Assembly (NCBI RefSeq): GCF_001729745.1
Contig: NZ_CP017186.1
Coordinates: 3,844,001-3,908,000, forward strand
Source: Enterobacter hormaechei subsp. hoffmannii
GTDB taxonomy: Bacteria > Pseudomonadota > Gammaproteobacteria > Enterobacterales > Enterobacteriaceae
Direction of reading: 5' to 3'
DNA: 64,000 bases
Shown: piece by piece, positions 1 to 10,668 of the stretch
How the letters are laid out: each line of letters opens with the position of its first letter
Numbering within the stretch: the stretch's first letter is position 1
The notes under the pieces: generated by a model
What the model was told of the DNA's origin: nothing
What the model saw: the letters and a program-made list of their open reading frames with translations, nothing else
Database searches by the model: none
Translations under genes and position numbers: made by a program

Positions 1-2289
1 CAGCATGCCTGCCGCGCCGGACGGGCGCAGACGCGCATCCACTTCATACAGAATGCCGGATGAGGTGCGAGTGCTGAACAGGTGCATGATGCGCTGGGCC
101 AGGCGCAGGTAGAACTGCCGCCCGTCGATTTCACGCTCACCGTCGGTCATCACGTCAACCGGACAGTCGTGGAGGAAAATCAGATCCAGATCGGAGCTGT
201 AGCCCAGCTCCCAGCCGCCCAGCTTGCCGTAACCCACCACCGCAAAACCGCGGCCTTCACGGTCAGCAAGGTGCTTCGGCTGCCCGTAGCGGGCCACCAT
301 CTGCACCCACGCCTGGTGGACCACCGCGTCGATGATCGCTTCCGCCAGCCAGGTTAAGTGATCGCTCACTTTCATTACCGGCAGGGTACCGGCGATATCT
401 GCCGCCGCCACGCGCAACATCTGTGCCTGCTTAAACTGACGCAGCGCCTCAAGCTGTTGCTCTTCGTCCTCTTCCGGCACGCGCAGCAGATACTGACGCA
501 GCTCGTCGCGGTAAGCATCCGTCGCCGTCGGCTGATAGAGCGTATTCGGGTCGAGCAGTTCGTCGAGCAGCAGCGGATAACGCGCCAGCTTGTTCGCCAC
601 CATCGGGGAGGCGGCGCAAAGGGAAATCAGATGCTTCAGCGCGCCGGGAAACTCACTTAACAGTTCAAGGTAGGTGGTACGCGTGACGATCCCGCTCAGG
701 AGCGGCATCATGCGCGACAGCGGCACCGGCGCATCCTCGCGGGAGCAGACATCGCTCAGCAGATGCGGCATCAGATGATCCAGCACCTGCCGACCGCGCG
801 GGCCAATGGCGCGTTTGTTCAGTTCGAGACGGAAATCAGCAATCAACGCCACCACGCGATGGCGGGCATCGTCGCTTAAGTGCGCCAGCACCGGCGTGGT
901 GTCATCTTCCTGAAGCGCGTCCTGCCACAGTTCGCGCCAGTGCTCGGAGAGCGCATCGTCCTGCGATTCACTTTCGTCGTCGCCGATCAGATCGTTAAAG
1001 ATGCGGCGCACGCCCGCCATATGCGCTTCCAGCCGTTCCGTCAGCGCTGCCCAGTCATCCACCCGCATCCCCCAGGCCAGACGTGCCCGGTTCAGCTCAT
1101 CGCCCGGTAACGTCTGGGTCTGTTCGTCGTTGATACTTTGCAGCAGATTTTCCAGACGACGCAGGAAGAGATAAGCGTCACGCAGCGTTTGCGCGTCGCC
1201 TTCCGGCAGCAGATGCAGCTGATCGATAGCGCTGAGCGTCGGCAACAGCGAGCGGGATTGCAGAGAAGGTTCGCGCCCGCCGCGTATCAGCTGGAAGACC
1301 TGGACGATAAATTCGATCTCACGAATACCGCCCGCGCCGAGCTTGATGTTGTCCTTCAGGCCACGGCGACGCACCTCGCGGGCAATCATCCCTTTCATAT
1401 TTCGCAGGGACTGGATCACGCTAAAGTCGATGTAGCGGCGGAACACGAACGGGCGCAGCATGGCGCGCAGCTCGTTGGCGTAGGCATCGTCGCTGTCGCC
1501 CATGATCCGCGCTTTGACCATCGCGTAACGCTCCCAGTCGCGCCCCTGCTCCTGGTAATAATCTTCCAGCGCGGCAAAGCTCAGCACCAGTGGCCCGCTG
1601 TCGCCAAACGGACGCAGACGCATGTCCACGCGGTAGACAAAACCATCCTGGGTGGGCTGATCCAGCGCCTTAATCAGCCGCTGGCCGAGGCGGGTAAAGA
1701 ACTGGGCGTTGTCCAGCTCGCGACGACCGCCGCGCGTGGTGCCGTTCTCCGGCCAGGCAAAAATCAGGTCGATGTCTGAGGAAAAATTGAGCTCGCAGCC
1801 GCCCAGCTTGCCCATCCCCAGAATCAACAGCGGTTGCGGAACCCCGTCTTCGCTGCACGGCGTGCCCCACTCTTTACAGCAGGCGGCGTAGAGCCAGTCC
1901 CGCGCGGCGACGATCAGCGTCTGCGCCAGCTCGCTCAACTGCTGCAAGGTGCTCTCTTCACTCACCAGCTCCAGCGCCTGCGCCCAGGCAATGCGTACCA
2001 TCACCCGGCGGCGGAACTGACGCAGAACGCGCATCAGCGTGGGTTCATCTGCCACCTCTGCCAGCGCGGTTTGCAGCCAGCCAGCATAATGCCGCCACTC
2101 GTCAGCCTGCGGCGGCGCGCTTTCCAGCGCTGCCAGCCAGTCCGGGTTAGCGCTGACGCTCTCCTGCACAAAATCACTGAACGTGAGCACGCTTTTCGCC
2201 TGCTCGCTTAACGATGACGCGGGTAACGACTCAGGCAGGCGTTCGCAAACGGTCTGCCAGTGCTGCTGTAACTGCGAAGAAAGCGGCAT
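1..2289 (-). CDS. glnE: Glutamine synthetase adenylyltransferase/deadenylylase, 3' end cut by window
   Basis: Bifunctional enzyme that attaches AMP to and removes AMP from glutamine synthetase under control of PII, tuning nitrogen assimilation in the cytoplasm. The frame is open from an ATG at 2289 to the window edge, giving 763 of about 950 residues. Two nucleotidyltransferase cores are visible: [15 protein letters not shown] near residue 158 (N-terminal deadenylylating half) and [15 protein letters not shown] near residue 685 (C-terminal adenylylating half), each followed by DIDLIF or DLDLIF. It lies 21 bp downstream of ygiF on the same strand, as in E. coli, so the two are probably co-transcribed. 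The stop codon lies outside the window. Confidence 0.97.
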   Translation of the reverse strand, partial: MPLSSQLQQHWQTVCERLPESLPASSLSEQAKSVLTFSDFVQESVSANPDWLAALESAPPQADEWRHYAGWLQTALAEVADEPTLMRVLRQFRRRVMVRIAWAQALELVSEESTLQQLSELAQTLIVAARDWLYAACCKEWGTPCSEDGVPQPLLILGMGKLGGCELNFSSDIDLIFAWPENGTTRGGRRELDNAQFFTRLGQRLIKALDQPTQDGFVYRVDMRLRPFGDSGPLVLSFAALEDYYQEQGRDWERYAMVKARIMGDSDDAYANELRAMLRPFVFRRYIDFSVIQSLRNMKGMIAREVRRRGLKDNIKLGAGGIREIEFIVQVFQLIRGGREPSLQSRSLLPTLSAIDQLHLLPEGDAQTLRDAYLFLRRLENLLQSINDEQTQTLPGDELNRARLAWGMRVDDWAALTERLEAHMAGVRRIFNDLIGDDESESQDDALSEHWRELWQDALQEDDTTPVLAHLSDDARHRVVALIADFRLELNKRAIGPRGRQVLDHLMPHLLSDVCSREDAPVPLSRMMPLLSGIVTRTTYLELLSEFPGALKHLISLCAASPMVANKLARYPLLLDELLDPNTLYQPTATDAYRDELRQYLLRVPEEDEEQQLEALRQFKQAQMLRVAAADIAGTLPVMKVSDHLTWLAEAIIDAVVHQAWVQMVARYGQPKHLADREGRGFAVVGYGKLGGWELGYSSDLDLIFLHDCPVDVMTDGEREIDGRQFYLRLAQRIMHLFSTRTSSGILYEVDARLRPSGAAGML

Positions 2290-2310
2290 ATCAGGGGTTC
2301 CTTGCCAGAA

Positions 2311-3612
2311 TTAACGTTTTCCGCTGTGCAGCCAGTACGGATCCTGCGAAATGGCCTCATTGCGGAAATGCTCGATCTCAATCTGCTGACGGGTCTCGAT
2401 GGCATGCTTAAGCCCCTGCCAGTTCTCCAGCCAGGCCTGCGCCTTCACGCCCTCATACGCACCTGACAGCAGCAACATGCTGTCGATGTTACGCGCCAGG
2501 CGGGGAAGCTGATCGCCATACTGGTCGCCCAGCGGATGCGCGAAGGTGGTTCGCAGCTCGGCCGCGTGACGGGAGAGGTGGATATCCGCAAAACGTTTGA
2601 AGTTTTCCGCGATTTTAGTCTGCCCTTTCGCATCGAGGAAAATGCGCCAGCCGCGCGTCACCAGAAATTCGGTCAACGCCAGTTTCGCGCTGGCGTTTTG
2701 CGGGCTGTAGATCGCCGTTTGTGCCGACACGTCAGAAAGCATCAGCGTTTCGGTTTGAGTGAGCAGATCACGTAAGTGAGCACTGGCTTTACGCGGTACA
2801 ATACCGCCGAACAGCGCCAGGGTGTGACGCACCAGCCCCATAGCAGCGAGCACCTGTTTTTTGGCATTTTTGACGTTACGCGCCCACAGCTCCTCGTGGT
2901 ACTGCCACTGAGAGAGCGCCAGCTCCAGCGCCGCTTCCATGCCCTGCTCAACGGAGGCTTTCGGCACAACGCGCAGAATCGGGGTTTCTCGCAGCACGCG
3001 CGGCGCATTCCCGGCGGCCAGGTGATAGCCGCGCGCCGCTTTACTCAGGCTGCCCTGACGCAGGCCAGGCTGGTTTACCAGCTTGCGCGCCAGCTTCAGC
3101 ACGTCGCTCGCGTCGCCTTCCAGCAGTTCGAGTTCCAATTCGCAGATCGGCTCCTGCTCTTCACCAGCCTTAATTTCACCTCGATCAAACGCAATCTCAA
3201 TGCGGCTCTTGCCTTCCGTCACCAGCCATTTCTCGCGCCAGAAATCGGTGCTGAACAGCGGTTGCGCCTCTGCCGACAGCGTTGCGGGCAGCGTCCCTTC
3301 CGGCCACACTTCCGCCGGAAAACGATCCAGCTCAAGTTCTGGCTTACTGATGTCGATATTGTATTCCGGACGCTGGTGCAAACCGCCCACCACGCGACCG
3401 GCGATTTTCATCGTCATCTCGTAGCGCCCGTTCGCACCACGGATGCGCAGGCCCATATCGTGGTTGCGCAGCCAGTTGTCCGGCGTTTCGTAATAGATGT
3501 TGAGCAGCTGTACGGGTTCATGGTGCTCGCCGGACAGCGTATTCAGATGCTGGCGGAGCGCGTCAGCGCTGTCTTTTTCGACGATAAACTTTAATTCGAT
3601 CTCTTGTGCCAT
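2311..3612 (-). CDS. ygiF: Inorganic triphosphatase, CYTH-CHAD protein
   Basis: The 433-residue protein matches E. coli YgiF in length and layout. The N-terminal CYTH domain (about residues 1-200) opens with EIELKF, the acidic/basic signature of the triphosphate tunnel fold, and the C-terminal half (about 220-430) is a helical, histidine- and lysine-rich CHAD domain. YgiF of E. coli hydrolyses inorganic tripolyphosphate; the CHAD part is thought to bind polyphosphate. It is the first gene of a two-gene unit with glnE. The start ATG at 3612 matches the known N-terminus (MAQEIELKF). Confidence 0.95.
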   Translation of the reverse strand: MAQEIELKFIVEKDSADALRQHLNTLSGEHHEPVQLLNIYYETPDNWLRNHDMGLRIRGANGRYEMTMKIAGRVVGGLHQRPEYNIDISKPELELDRFPAEVWPEGTLPATLSAEAQPLFSTDFWREKWLVTEGKSRIEIAFDRGEIKAGEEQEPICELELELLEGDASDVLKLARKLVNQPGLRQGSLSKAARGYHLAAGNAPRVLRETPILRVVPKASVEQGMEAALELALSQWQYHEELWARNVKNAKKQVLAAMGLVRHTLALFGGIVPRKASAHLRDLLTQTETLMLSDVSAQTAIYSPQNASAKLALTEFLVTRGWRIFLDAKGQTKIAENFKRFADIHLSRHAAELRTTFAHPLGDQYGDQLPRLARNIDSMLLLSGAYEGVKAQAWLENWQGLKHAIETRQQIEIEHFRNEAISQDPYWLHSGKR

Positions 3613-3849
3613 AGCCTTGTACTTTTGCGTGCGTCACAGACGCGTCGATGAAGGCGAACTTCCTCGCCATTTGTTTGTCAGTACATAGTATTTTGCGCCA
3701 AATTGCCACGCAATGAGCAATTTGACGGGCGTAAAAGTTTAAAGCGGTGGAAATCATGACACAGATGATTCCGATTGATGATGAATCCTTTGCGTAGCGA
3801 CACTGATACCACTACTATCGTTCCACTTTTTATGAAAATAACGACTGAT

Positions 3850-4470
3850 ATGCTTAAATTACGCCTGATTGGACTTACTTTACTCGCTTTTAGCGCCGCA
3901 ACCGCGGTCCACGCTGAAGAGAAACGTTACGTTTCTGATGAACTGAATACCTGGGTACGCAGCGGCCCTGGAGACAATTATCGCCTCGTGGGTACGGTAA
4001 ATGCCGGCGAGGAAGTGACTCTGCTGCAAACTAACGCAGACACCAATTACGGTCAGGTTCGTGACAGCTCTGGCCGCACCTCATGGATCCCGCTGAAAGA
4101 GCTAAGCACAGTGCCAAGCCTGCGCACCCGCGTGCCGGATCTGGAAAATCAGGTGAAAACCCTGACCGATAAGCTGAACAACATTGACGGTACCTGGAAC
4201 CAGCGCACCGCAGAGATGCAGCAGAAAGTGGCGCAAAGCGACAGCGTGATCGCCGGCCTGAAAGACGAAAATCAGAAGCTGAAAAATGAGCTGATCGTCG
4301 CACAGAAGAAAGTAAACGCCGCTAATCTACAGCTGGATGACAAACAACGCACCATCATCATGCAGTGGTTTATGTATGGCGGCGGCGTACTGGGCGTCGG
4401 TCTGGTGCTGGGTCTGGTGCTTCCTCACCTTATCCCAAGCCGTAAACGTAAAGACCGCTGGATGAACTAA
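3850..4470 (+). CDS. ygiM: SH3b-domain membrane protein YgiM
   Basis: A 206-residue protein starting at the ATG giving MLKLRLIGL; this start gives a clean signal peptide (about residues 1-22, cleavage after VHAEE) and the same length as E. coli YgiM, so upstream in-frame starts are not preferred. After the signal come a bacterial SH3 domain (about 28-90, with TWVRSGPGDNYRLVGTV), a coiled coil (about 95-160), one transmembrane helix (about 170-192) and a basic cytoplasmic tail ending RKRKDRWMN. The layout suggests a periplasmic, envelope-facing protein anchored at its C-terminus. Its biochemical role is not established. It precedes cca on the same strand. Confidence 0.93.
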   Translation: MLKLRLIGLTLLAFSAATAVHAEEKRYVSDELNTWVRSGPGDNYRLVGTVNAGEEVTLLQTNADTNYGQVRDSSGRTSWIPLKELSTVPSLRTRVPDLENQVKTLTDKLNNIDGTWNQRTAEMQQKVAQSDSVIAGLKDENQKLKNELIVAQKKVNAANLQLDDKQRTIIMQWFMYGGGVLGVGLVLGLVLPHLIPSRKRKDRWMN

Positions 4471-4530
4471 CTCGTCTTCTCTGCCACACTTACGTATCAT
4501 CTTGCGAAAAGAGAAAACGGGAGTGTTGGC

Positions 4531-5772
4531 GTGAAGAGTTATCTGGTCGGTGGTGCGGTACGTGATGCGTTATTAGGTCTGCCGGTCAAAGATAAAGATT
4601 GGGTCGTGGTCGGTGCCACGCCCGAAGCGATGATTGACGCGGGCTACCAGCAGGTAGGCCGCGATTTTCCTGTGTTCCTCCATCCGAAAAGCCGCGAAGA
4701 GTACGCCCTGGCGCGTACCGAACGGAAATCGGGTTCCGGTTATACCGGCTTCACCTGCTATGCCGCGCCGGATGTCACGCTGGAGCAGGACTTAATGCGC
4801 CGCGATCTCACCATTAACGCCCTGGCGCAGGACGAAAACGGACATATCATCGACGCCTACGGCGGCCAGAACGATCTGCGCGATCGTCTTTTACGCCATA
4901 TTTCCCCCGCCTTTTCTGAAGATCCGCTTCGCGTACTGCGCGTGGCGCGTTTTGCCGCCCGTTATGCCCATCTGAGCTTCCGTATCGCCGACGAGACGAT
5001 GGCGCTGATGACGGCCATGACCGACGCGGGCGAGCTGGAACACCTGACGCCAGAACGCGTCTGGAAAGAGACCGAAAACGCCCTGACTACCCGTAATCCA
5101 CAGGTCTTTTTCCAGGTTCTGCGCGACTGCGGGGCGCTGAAAGTGCTGTTCCCGGAAATAGACGCGCTGTTTGGCGTGCCCGCCCCGGCGAAATGGCACC
5201 CGGAAATTGATACCGGCATTCACACCCTGATGACGCTTAGCATGGCCGCTATGCTCAGCCCTGAAGTGGACGTGCGCTTTTCCACCCTCTGCCATGACCT
5301 CGGCAAAGGTTTAACGCCAAAGGAGTTGTGGCCACGCCACCACGGGCACGGTCCGGCTGGCGTAAAGCTGGTTGAAGGGCTTTGCCAGCGCCTGCGCGTG
5401 CCGAATGACATTCGCGATCTGGCAAAACTGGTCGCCGAGTTCCACGACCTGATCCACACCTTCCCGATCCTGAAACCCGCCACCATCGTCAGGCTGTTCG
5501 ATAACATCGACGCCTGGCGCAAGCCGCAGCGCGTGGAGCAAATTGCGCTGACCAGCGAAGCGGACGTGCGCGGCCGTACCGGGTTTGAAGCGTCCGATTA
5601 TCCGCAGGGTCGTTTGCTGCGCGAGGCGTGGGAAATCGCAAAAGCGGTGCCAACGAAAGAGGTGGTGGAGGCAGGGTTTAAAGGCCCGGAGATCCGCGAA
5701 GAGCTGACGAAACGGCGGATTGATGCGGTTGCGGCGTGGAAGGAAAAACGTTGCCCTCAGCCGAAAGACTGA
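4531..5772 (+). CDS. cca: CCA-adding tRNA nucleotidyltransferase, multifunctional
   Basis: Adds or repairs the 3' CCA end of tRNAs; the E. coli form also has 2'3'-cyclic phosphodiesterase, 2'-nucleotidase and phosphatase activity. The 413-residue protein begins at a GTG (4531) preceded by an ACGGGAG ribosome-binding site. It has the class II nucleotidyltransferase [10 protein letters not shown] loop at residues 8-17, the DKDWVVVG segment carrying the metal-binding acidic pair, the RRDLTINA motif, and a C-terminal HD domain with CHDLGKG near residue 254. All key motifs are intact. It converges with uppP, whose stop lies 14 bp away on the other strand. Confidence 0.97.
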   Translation: MKSYLVGGAVRDALLGLPVKDKDWVVVGATPEAMIDAGYQQVGRDFPVFLHPKSREEYALARTERKSGSGYTGFTCYAAPDVTLEQDLMRRDLTINALAQDENGHIIDAYGGQNDLRDRLLRHISPAFSEDPLRVLRVARFAARYAHLSFRIADETMALMTAMTDAGELEHLTPERVWKETENALTTRNPQVFFQVLRDCGALKVLFPEIDALFGVPAPAKWHPEIDTGIHTLMTLSMAAMLSPEVDVRFSTLCHDLGKGLTPKELWPRHHGHGPAGVKLVEGLCQRLRVPNDIRDLAKLVAEFHDLIHTFPILKPATIVRLFDNIDAWRKPQRVEQIALTSEADVRGRTGFEASDYPQGRLLREAWEIAKAVPTKEVVEAGFKGPEIREELTKRRIDAVAAWKEKRCPQPKD

Positions 5773-5785
5773 GGGCGGGCGGTCA

Positions 5786-6607
5786 TCAGAAGAAGACCAC
5801 GTACACGGCAGCCGCGACGATAAAGCGGTAGATCGCGAACGGAATAAACGAGATACGCTTAATCAGTTGCAGGAAGGTTTTGATGGCAATCAGCGCCACG
5901 ATAAAGGCGGTGATAAAGCCCACGGCGAACATCGGAATGTCGCCTACGGTCAGGAAGCCGATGCTTTTGTAGAGATCCAGTGCGGTGGCGCCCATCATCA
6001 TCGGTACCGCCAGCAGGAACGAGAACTCAGACGCCGCGTAACGGCTCACGCCCATCAGCATCCCGCCGGAAATGGTTGCCCCTGAACGGGAGAAGCCCGG
6101 CCACAGCGCCAGACACTGGAAGCAGCCAATCATAAACGCCTGGCGATACGTCATATCGTCCAGACCTTCTGCACGCGGGGTTTTTGGCTTCAGCACTTCG
6201 GCGGCAATCAGCAGGAAGCCGCCGACAACCAGCGCGTACATCACGTTAATCGGGTTGAAAAGCGATTTTATGGTGTCGTGGAACACCAGCCCCAGCACCA
6301 CCGCCGGGATCATCCCCAGCAGAATATGAATCAGCGTCAGGCGCCCCTTGCCCTCTCCTTCACGCTGCGGTAAACGCCCGAAGTGGATGCCGATCAGACC
6401 AAACAGACGACGCCAGAACATGACGACCACCGCCAGAATAGAGCCCAGCTGAATCACCACCTCAAACGTCTTTGCGGTATCGCCTTCAAAGCCCAGGAGA
6501 TGGCCAACGATAATCATATGGCCCGTACTGGACACCGGCAAAAACTCCGTCAATCCTTCGACCACACCCAGAATTGCCGCCACCAGCAGCGAGTGCATAT
6601 CGCTCAT
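5786..6607 (-). CDS. uppP: Undecaprenyl-diphosphatase
   Basis: Integral membrane phosphatase (also called BacA) that recycles undecaprenyl pyrophosphate to the monophosphate carrier for peptidoglycan and other envelope polymers, and gives bacitracin tolerance. The 273 residues match the usual length. Both signature regions are present: [14 protein letters not shown] at about residues 17-30 and PGFSRSGAT at about 169-177, with eight or so hydrophobic helices between and around them. It is followed on the same strand by no close partner; folB lies about 100 bp upstream on the same strand. Confidence 0.97.
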   Translation of the reverse strand: MSDMHSLLVAAILGVVEGLTEFLPVSSTGHMIIVGHLLGFEGDTAKTFEVVIQLGSILAVVVMFWRRLFGLIGIHFGRLPQREGEGKGRLTLIHILLGMIPAVVLGLVFHDTIKSLFNPINVMYALVVGGFLLIAAEVLKPKTPRAEGLDDMTYRQAFMIGCFQCLALWPGFSRSGATISGGMLMGVSRYAASEFSFLLAVPMMMGATALDLYKSIGFLTVGDIPMFAVGFITAFIVALIAIKTFLQLIKRISFIPFAIYRFIVAAAVYVVFF

Positions 6608-6713
6608 CTATAAACCCCTAAAAAGATATAAAAAAACGGTGTCCCACGCGGACAACCGTGAAAGATACAGCTTTAAGACCGATATAACCTAAAATGGTTT
6701 AGCAATTATGACG

Positions 6714-7082
6714 TTAAATCTTTCCTTTCAGATTTGTGCCACGCTCGATAATCACGCCCACATTGGCGGCGCGCGCCACCGCGCCCGGCTTGCTTAGTTT
6801 GATGCGCACCCACGGGGAGTTAAATTTGCTCAGTAGCAGGTCCGCTACCTCTTCCGCCACGCGTTCCACCAGCGCAAATCGTTGCCCTTCCACGTGGCCG
6901 ATGACCGCTTCACTGATGTCGGCGTAGCTCAGACAGTCATTCACATCATCGCTTTTTGCTGACTTGCGGTTATCCCAGCCCATTTCGATATCGAACACCA
7001 GTTTCTGCTCGATGGTCTGTTCCCAGTCGTAAACACCAATTGTGGTGATTACCGAAAGTTGCTCTATAAATACAATATCCAT
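6714..7082 (-). CDS. folB: Dihydroneopterin aldolase
   Basis: Folate biosynthesis enzyme that converts 7,8-dihydroneopterin to 6-hydroxymethyl-dihydropterin and glycolaldehyde. Starting at the ATG giving MDIVFIEQL yields 122 residues, the length of E. coli FolB; one extra in-frame ATG sits immediately before it. Characteristic segments are [16 protein letters not shown], the SYADI active-site region and the lysine in KLSKPGAV near the C-terminus. It is divergent from plsY, so the 107 bp between them should hold both promoters. Confidence 0.96.
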   Translation of the reverse strand: MDIVFIEQLSVITTIGVYDWEQTIEQKLVFDIEMGWDNRKSAKSDDVNDCLSYADISEAVIGHVEGQRFALVERVAEEVADLLLSKFNSPWVRIKLSKPGAVARAANVGVIIERGTNLKGKI

Positions 7083-7189
7083 CACGACCTGCCTGTTTTT
7101 TGGCTAAACCGGATACCACTTCCGGCGAATTATGCGTATTATCCACAGATGCTGAGAATACAGATACATTTTCAAAACGGAACAGCGTT

Positions 7190-7804
7190 ATGAGTGCAAT
7201 CGCGCCTGGAATGATTATCCTCGCCTACCTTTGCGGCTCAATCTCCAGCGCCATTCTGGTCTGCCGCATCGCCGGGTTGCCTGACCCGCGTGAAAGTGGT
7301 TCCGGGAATCCCGGGGCGACCAATGTACTACGAATTGGCGGCAAGGGAGCAGCCGTAGCGGTTTTGATTTTTGATGTTCTGAAAGGAATGCTCCCCGTCT
7401 GGGGTGCGTATGCGCTGGGCGTCACACCCTTCTGGCTGGGGCTGATTGCTATCGCCGCCTGCGTCGGCCATATCTGGCCCGTTTTCTTTGGTTTTAAAGG
7501 CGGTAAAGGCGTTGCAACCGCGTTTGGCGCGATTGCGCCGATCGGCTGGGATCTCACTGGCGTGATGGCGGGCACCTGGCTGCTGACCATCCTGCTGAGC
7601 GGCTATTCATCGCTGGGCGCCATCGTCAGCGCGCTGATCGCTCCGTTTTATGTCTGGTGGTTTAAACCGCAGTTTACCTTCCCGGTATCGATGCTCTCGT
7701 GCCTGATCCTGCTGCGTCATCATGACAACATTCAGCGCCTGTGGCGTCGCCAGGAGACCAAGATCTGGACGAAGCTCAAGCGTAAAAAGAAAGACGCTCA
7801 GTAA
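7190..7804 (+). CDS. plsY: Acyl-phosphate glycerol-3-phosphate acyltransferase
   Basis: Inner-membrane enzyme that makes lysophosphatidic acid from acyl phosphate and glycerol 3-phosphate. The chosen ATG at 7190 gives [10 protein letters not shown] and a 204-residue protein, as in E. coli YgiH; the 30 codons open upstream are not conserved. Visible family motifs are [11 protein letters not shown] near residue 38, [21 protein letters not shown] near residue 95 (shown in the second loop) and a basic C-terminal tail. Five or so hydrophobic helices are apparent. It is divergent from folB. Confidence 0.95.
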   Translation: MSAIAPGMIILAYLCGSISSAILVCRIAGLPDPRESGSGNPGATNVLRIGGKGAAVAVLIFDVLKGMLPVWGAYALGVTPFWLGLIAIAACVGHIWPVFFGFKGGKGVATAFGAIAPIGWDLTGVMAGTWLLTILLSGYSSLGAIVSALIAPFYVWWFKPQFTFPVSMLSCLILLRHHDNIQRLWRRQETKIWTKLKRKKKDAQ

Positions 7805-7895
7805 ACCGTTCGTTATGCCTTATAACCAAATGTGATTTTTGTCCCCTTCTGCCTGTGGTAACTGTTAGGTACACAACACAACCACATAAAAGAAA

Positions 7896-9362
7896 ATGGC
7901 AGAAATCACAGACACAACTCCCCTCCCAACGGCAGGAAACACCCCGGATGGCGACATCAAGTGGGTACGCAGCGCATCGGACGTTTCACGTCTCGTTAAT
8001 GACGGCTCTCAGGGCCGGGCCAATGCCCGCATCGTGGTCGGTATCGCGCTCGGGGGAATTTTTCTCGATGCCTACGATCTCGGCGCACTGGCATTCGGCA
8101 TCAAAGACATCACCCGCGAATTTAACCTGACGCCCGCTGGTACCGGCATGGTGGCTTCAGCCATTACCTTTGGTGCCATTGTCGGGGCGCTGCTTGGCGG
8201 CTATCTTACGGATAAAATCGGGCGCTACCGCGTCTTTATGGCCGACATGGTGTTCTTTGTCGTCGCCGCCATCGCCTGTGCGCTGGCTCCGAACGAATAT
8301 GTGCTGGCGGGCGCGCGCTTTGTGATGGGTCTTGGCGTCGGGATCGACCTTCCCGTGGCGATGGCGTTTCTCAGCGAGTTCGCCAGGCTGAAAGGCCCGG
8401 GGAATAAAGCCTCCAGCGTGGCAATGTGGTGCCCCACCTGGTATGCGGCCATCAGCATCTCTTATCTTCTGGTGCTCTTCTTCTACGCCGTGCTGCCGGA
8501 AGGCCACAGCGACTGGCTCTGGCGTCTGATCCTTGGCTTCGGCGCGGTGCCCGCGCTGGTGATTATCGCCATCCGCAGCCGCTATATGAGCGAATCCCCG
8601 GTCTGGGCGGCGAATCAGGGCAATCTGAAGGAGGCGGCGTCCATCCTGCGGCAGTCGTACAACATTAATGCCCACGTGCCGCAGGATGCGCTTGACCAGC
8701 CCGCGCCGGTGGTCAATAAGGCAAAATGGTCGAACTACCTGAATCTGTTCCGCGGTATCTACCTGCGGCGTACCACGCTCGCCACGCTGCTGTCGGTTGT
8801 CTCCTCGTTCGCCTATAACGCCGTAGCCTTTGGCCTGCCGGTGATCATCTCCAGCTTCTTTGTGCAGTCGATGCTGACCACCATTCTGATCTCGCTGGCG
8901 CTTAACCTGCTGTTTGCGTTTGTCGGCGGGCTGCTGGCAGTGCGCTATGTTCCGCGCTTCGGCGCGTGGCGGATGTCACTGGCGGGTTACGCCTGCCAGC
9001 TGGTGGCGCTGCTCGGTCTGGCGCTGATTGGCCGCCCTGACGGGGCCACGGAAGGCGTGGTCGCCGTCGCGATGCTGGCGCTGTTCCTGTTTGGCCAGGG
9101 TTTTGGTCCGGGTGCGCATACCATGACGTTTGCCTCCTTGAGCTACCCGACCTCGCTGCGCGGCGTGGGCGTGGGGCTTAACCAGACGCTGATGCGCAGC
9201 AGTTCAACGCTGTCACTGTTTCTGTTCCCGCTACTGGTCGCGTCGCTGGATACCGCCGTGTTCTGGGTGATTGCGCTGGCGCCGTTTATCGGCCTGGTAT
9301 CGCTGCTGGCGATCCGCTGGGAGCCGTCGGGGTATGATGTGGATGCAGAGGATTATCGTTAA
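7896..9362 (+). CDS. MFS transporter, metabolite:proton symporter type
   Basis: A 488-residue protein with about twelve hydrophobic segments and a roughly 40-residue hydrophilic N-terminus. The loop after the second helix reads GGYLTDKIGRYRVF (about residues 101-114), the major facilitator signature, and the central cytoplasmic loop (about 215-270) is hydrophilic. The sequence resembles the sugar/aromatic-acid proton symporter group; the substrate cannot be read from the sequence. The Shine-Dalgarno upstream of the start is weak (AAAAGAAA). A strong terminator follows the gene, separating it from urease, so a role in urea metabolism is not implied. This position in E. coli K-12 carries ttd tartrate genes. 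Confidence 0.85.
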   Translation: MAEITDTTPLPTAGNTPDGDIKWVRSASDVSRLVNDGSQGRANARIVVGIALGGIFLDAYDLGALAFGIKDITREFNLTPAGTGMVASAITFGAIVGALLGGYLTDKIGRYRVFMADMVFFVVAAIACALAPNEYVLAGARFVMGLGVGIDLPVAMAFLSEFARLKGPGNKASSVAMWCPTWYAAISISYLLVLFFYAVLPEGHSDWLWRLILGFGAVPALVIIAIRSRYMSESPVWAANQGNLKEAASILRQSYNINAHVPQDALDQPAPVVNKAKWSNYLNLFRGIYLRRTTLATLLSVVSSFAYNAVAFGLPVIISSFFVQSMLTTILISLALNLLFAFVGGLLAVRYVPRFGAWRMSLAGYACQLVALLGLALIGRPDGATEGVVAVAMLALFLFGQGFGPGAHTMTFASLSYPTSLRGVGVGLNQTLMRSSSTLSLFLFPLLVASLDTAVFWVIALAPFIGLVSLLAIRWEPSGYDVDAEDYR

Positions 9363-9370
9363 CCTTTCTT

Positions 9371-9400
9371 GCCGGGTGACGCTGCGCTTACCCGGCCTAC
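9371..9400. repeat. REP palindrome
   Basis: Imperfect inverted repeat of the type GCCGGGTG-n-CTTACCCGGCCTAC, the local REP family found in most intergenic gaps of this window. It lies between the MFS gene stop and its terminator. Confidence 0.85.
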
Positions 9401-9407
9401 ATTACTG

Positions 9408-9437
9408 AAACCGGCTCACATGAGCCGGTTTTTTATC
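9408..9437 (+). terminator. Rho-independent terminator after MFS gene
   Basis: Stem AACCGGCTCA/TGAGCCGGTT with a short loop followed by a run of T. It isolates the transporter gene from the urease operon. Confidence 0.9.
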
Positions 9438-9438
9438 C

Positions 9439-9453
9439 ATAAGCGACTCATAT
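9439..9453 (+). promoter_or_regulatory. Candidate Nac-binding site of urease promoter
   Basis: ATAAGCGACTCATAT fits the Nac consensus ATA-N6-TNNTAT at every specified base. Its centre lies about 60 bp upstream of a plausible start point following a -10-like GATAGT (9495-9500). Nac is known to activate the Klebsiella urease operon from a site near -64, so the spacing also fits. Inferred from sequence only. Confidence 0.6.
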
Positions 9454-9517
9454 GACAGCCTTCATTTCCGCCAGGGCATACTGAAACGTACCCCGATAGT
9501 GTGGAAATGGAAGCACC

Positions 9518-10345
9518 ATGTTAGCAACTCAGGTCACTGATAATTCATACAAAGGATGGCAGGCCACGCTTGCCCTCCAGTTTTGTTATACCCCTGAGAA
9601 AACCCTCCTCCATTCCGCGCGTCACACCGGGCCGCTCACCGTTCAGCGCCCGTTTTACCCTGAAGGCGAGACCTGCCATCTTTACCTGCTGCATCCACCA
9701 GGCGGGATTGTGGGCGGGGATACGCTGGATATTTCCGTGCGGCTCGACGCCAAAAGCCATGCCCTCATCACCATGCCCGGCGCCAGCAAGTTCTATCGCA
9801 GCAGCGGCCCGCTGGCCTGTCTGAATCAGCATTTTTACCTCGACGAAGAGGCCACGCTGGAGTGGCTGCCGCAGGACACCATAATTTTCCCCGGCGCTAA
9901 CGCCGCGCTGCGTTCCGTCTTCCATCTTAAGGCCACCAGCACGCTGCTGGCGTGGGAGCTGTACTGTCTGGGCCGTCCGGTGATAAACGAAACCTTCAGC
10001 CACGGCACGCTGGAGAGCCGCCTTGAGGTGTGGGTGGATGGCGAGCCGCGTTTGATTGAGCGACTGCATCTTAACGATGGCGATCTGTCGCCCGTCGCAG
10101 GCCATCCGTGGGTCGGCACGCTGCTGTTCTACCCGGCCCGGGAAGCTCATCTTGATACAGTGCGCGAGCGGCTCGCCCCGCTGGAAAACTTTGGCGGGGC
10201 GACGCTCACCGACGACCTGCTGTCGGTGCGTTTTCTCTCCCACGACAACCTCATTTGCCAGCGGGTGATGCGCGATATCTGGCAGTCGCTTCGCCCGCTT
10301 TTAACCCCCAAAACCGCCTGTTCGCCGCGTATCTGGCAGACATAA
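9518..10345 (+). CDS. ureD: Urease accessory protein UreD
   Basis: First gene of the urease operon. UreD (UreH in some species) is the scaffold that binds the urease apoprotein and, with UreF and UreG, delivers CO2 and nickel to the active site. The protein has 275 residues, close to the usual 270. Typical UreD features are the [21 protein letters not shown] segment near residue 45-65 (abridged), the GASKFYRS motif and the [10 protein letters not shown] segment. The ATG at 9518 has GGAAG 5-9 bases upstream. It is followed after 10 bp by ureA. Confidence 0.95.
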   Translation: MLATQVTDNSYKGWQATLALQFCYTPEKTLLHSARHTGPLTVQRPFYPEGETCHLYLLHPPGGIVGGDTLDISVRLDAKSHALITMPGASKFYRSSGPLACLNQHFYLDEEATLEWLPQDTIIFPGANAALRSVFHLKATSTLLAWELYCLGRPVINETFSHGTLESRLEVWVDGEPRLIERLHLNDGDLSPVAGHPWVGTLLFYPAREAHLDTVRERLAPLENFGGATLTDDLLSVRFLSHDNLICQRVMRDIWQSLRPLLTPKTACSPRIWQT

Positions 10346-10355
10346 GAGAAACGCT

Positions 10356-10658
10356 ATGGAACTGACTCCCAGAGAAAAAGACAAGCTGTTGCTGTTCACC
10401 GCCGCGCTGGTTGCCGAACGCCGCCTCGCGCGCGGGGTAAAGCTCAACTACCCGGAATCGGTCGCGCTGATCAGCGCCTTTATTATGGAAGGCGCGCGCG
10501 ATGGCGAAACCGTCGCCTCGCTGATGGAAGCCGGCCGCCACGTCCTGACGCGCGATCAGGTGATGGAGGGCGTGCCGGAGATGATCCCGGATATCCAGGT
10601 GGAAGCCACCTTCCCGGACGGATCCAAGCTCGTCACCGTCCACAACCCGATCGTGTAA
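10356..10658 (+). CDS. ureA: Urease gamma subunit
   Basis: Smallest structural subunit of the three-chain enteric urease (UreABC)3. The 100 residues match the family exactly, with the start [18 protein letters not shown], the [14 protein letters not shown] segment and the C-terminal VTVHNPIV. Urease hydrolyses urea to ammonia and carbamate in the cytoplasm. Spacing to ureB is 10 bp, implying coupled translation within the operon. Confidence 0.98.
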   Translation: MELTPREKDKLLLFTAALVAERRLARGVKLNYPESVALISAFIMEGARDGETVASLMEAGRHVLTRDQVMEGVPEMIPDIQVEATFPDGSKLVTVHNPIV

Positions 10659-10668
10659 GGAGCGCGTG

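Noticed and set aside
7896-9362. MFS gene as a urea transporter of the urease operon
   Set aside because: The sequence is of MFS symporter type, unlike known urea channels, and a strong terminator separates it from ureD.
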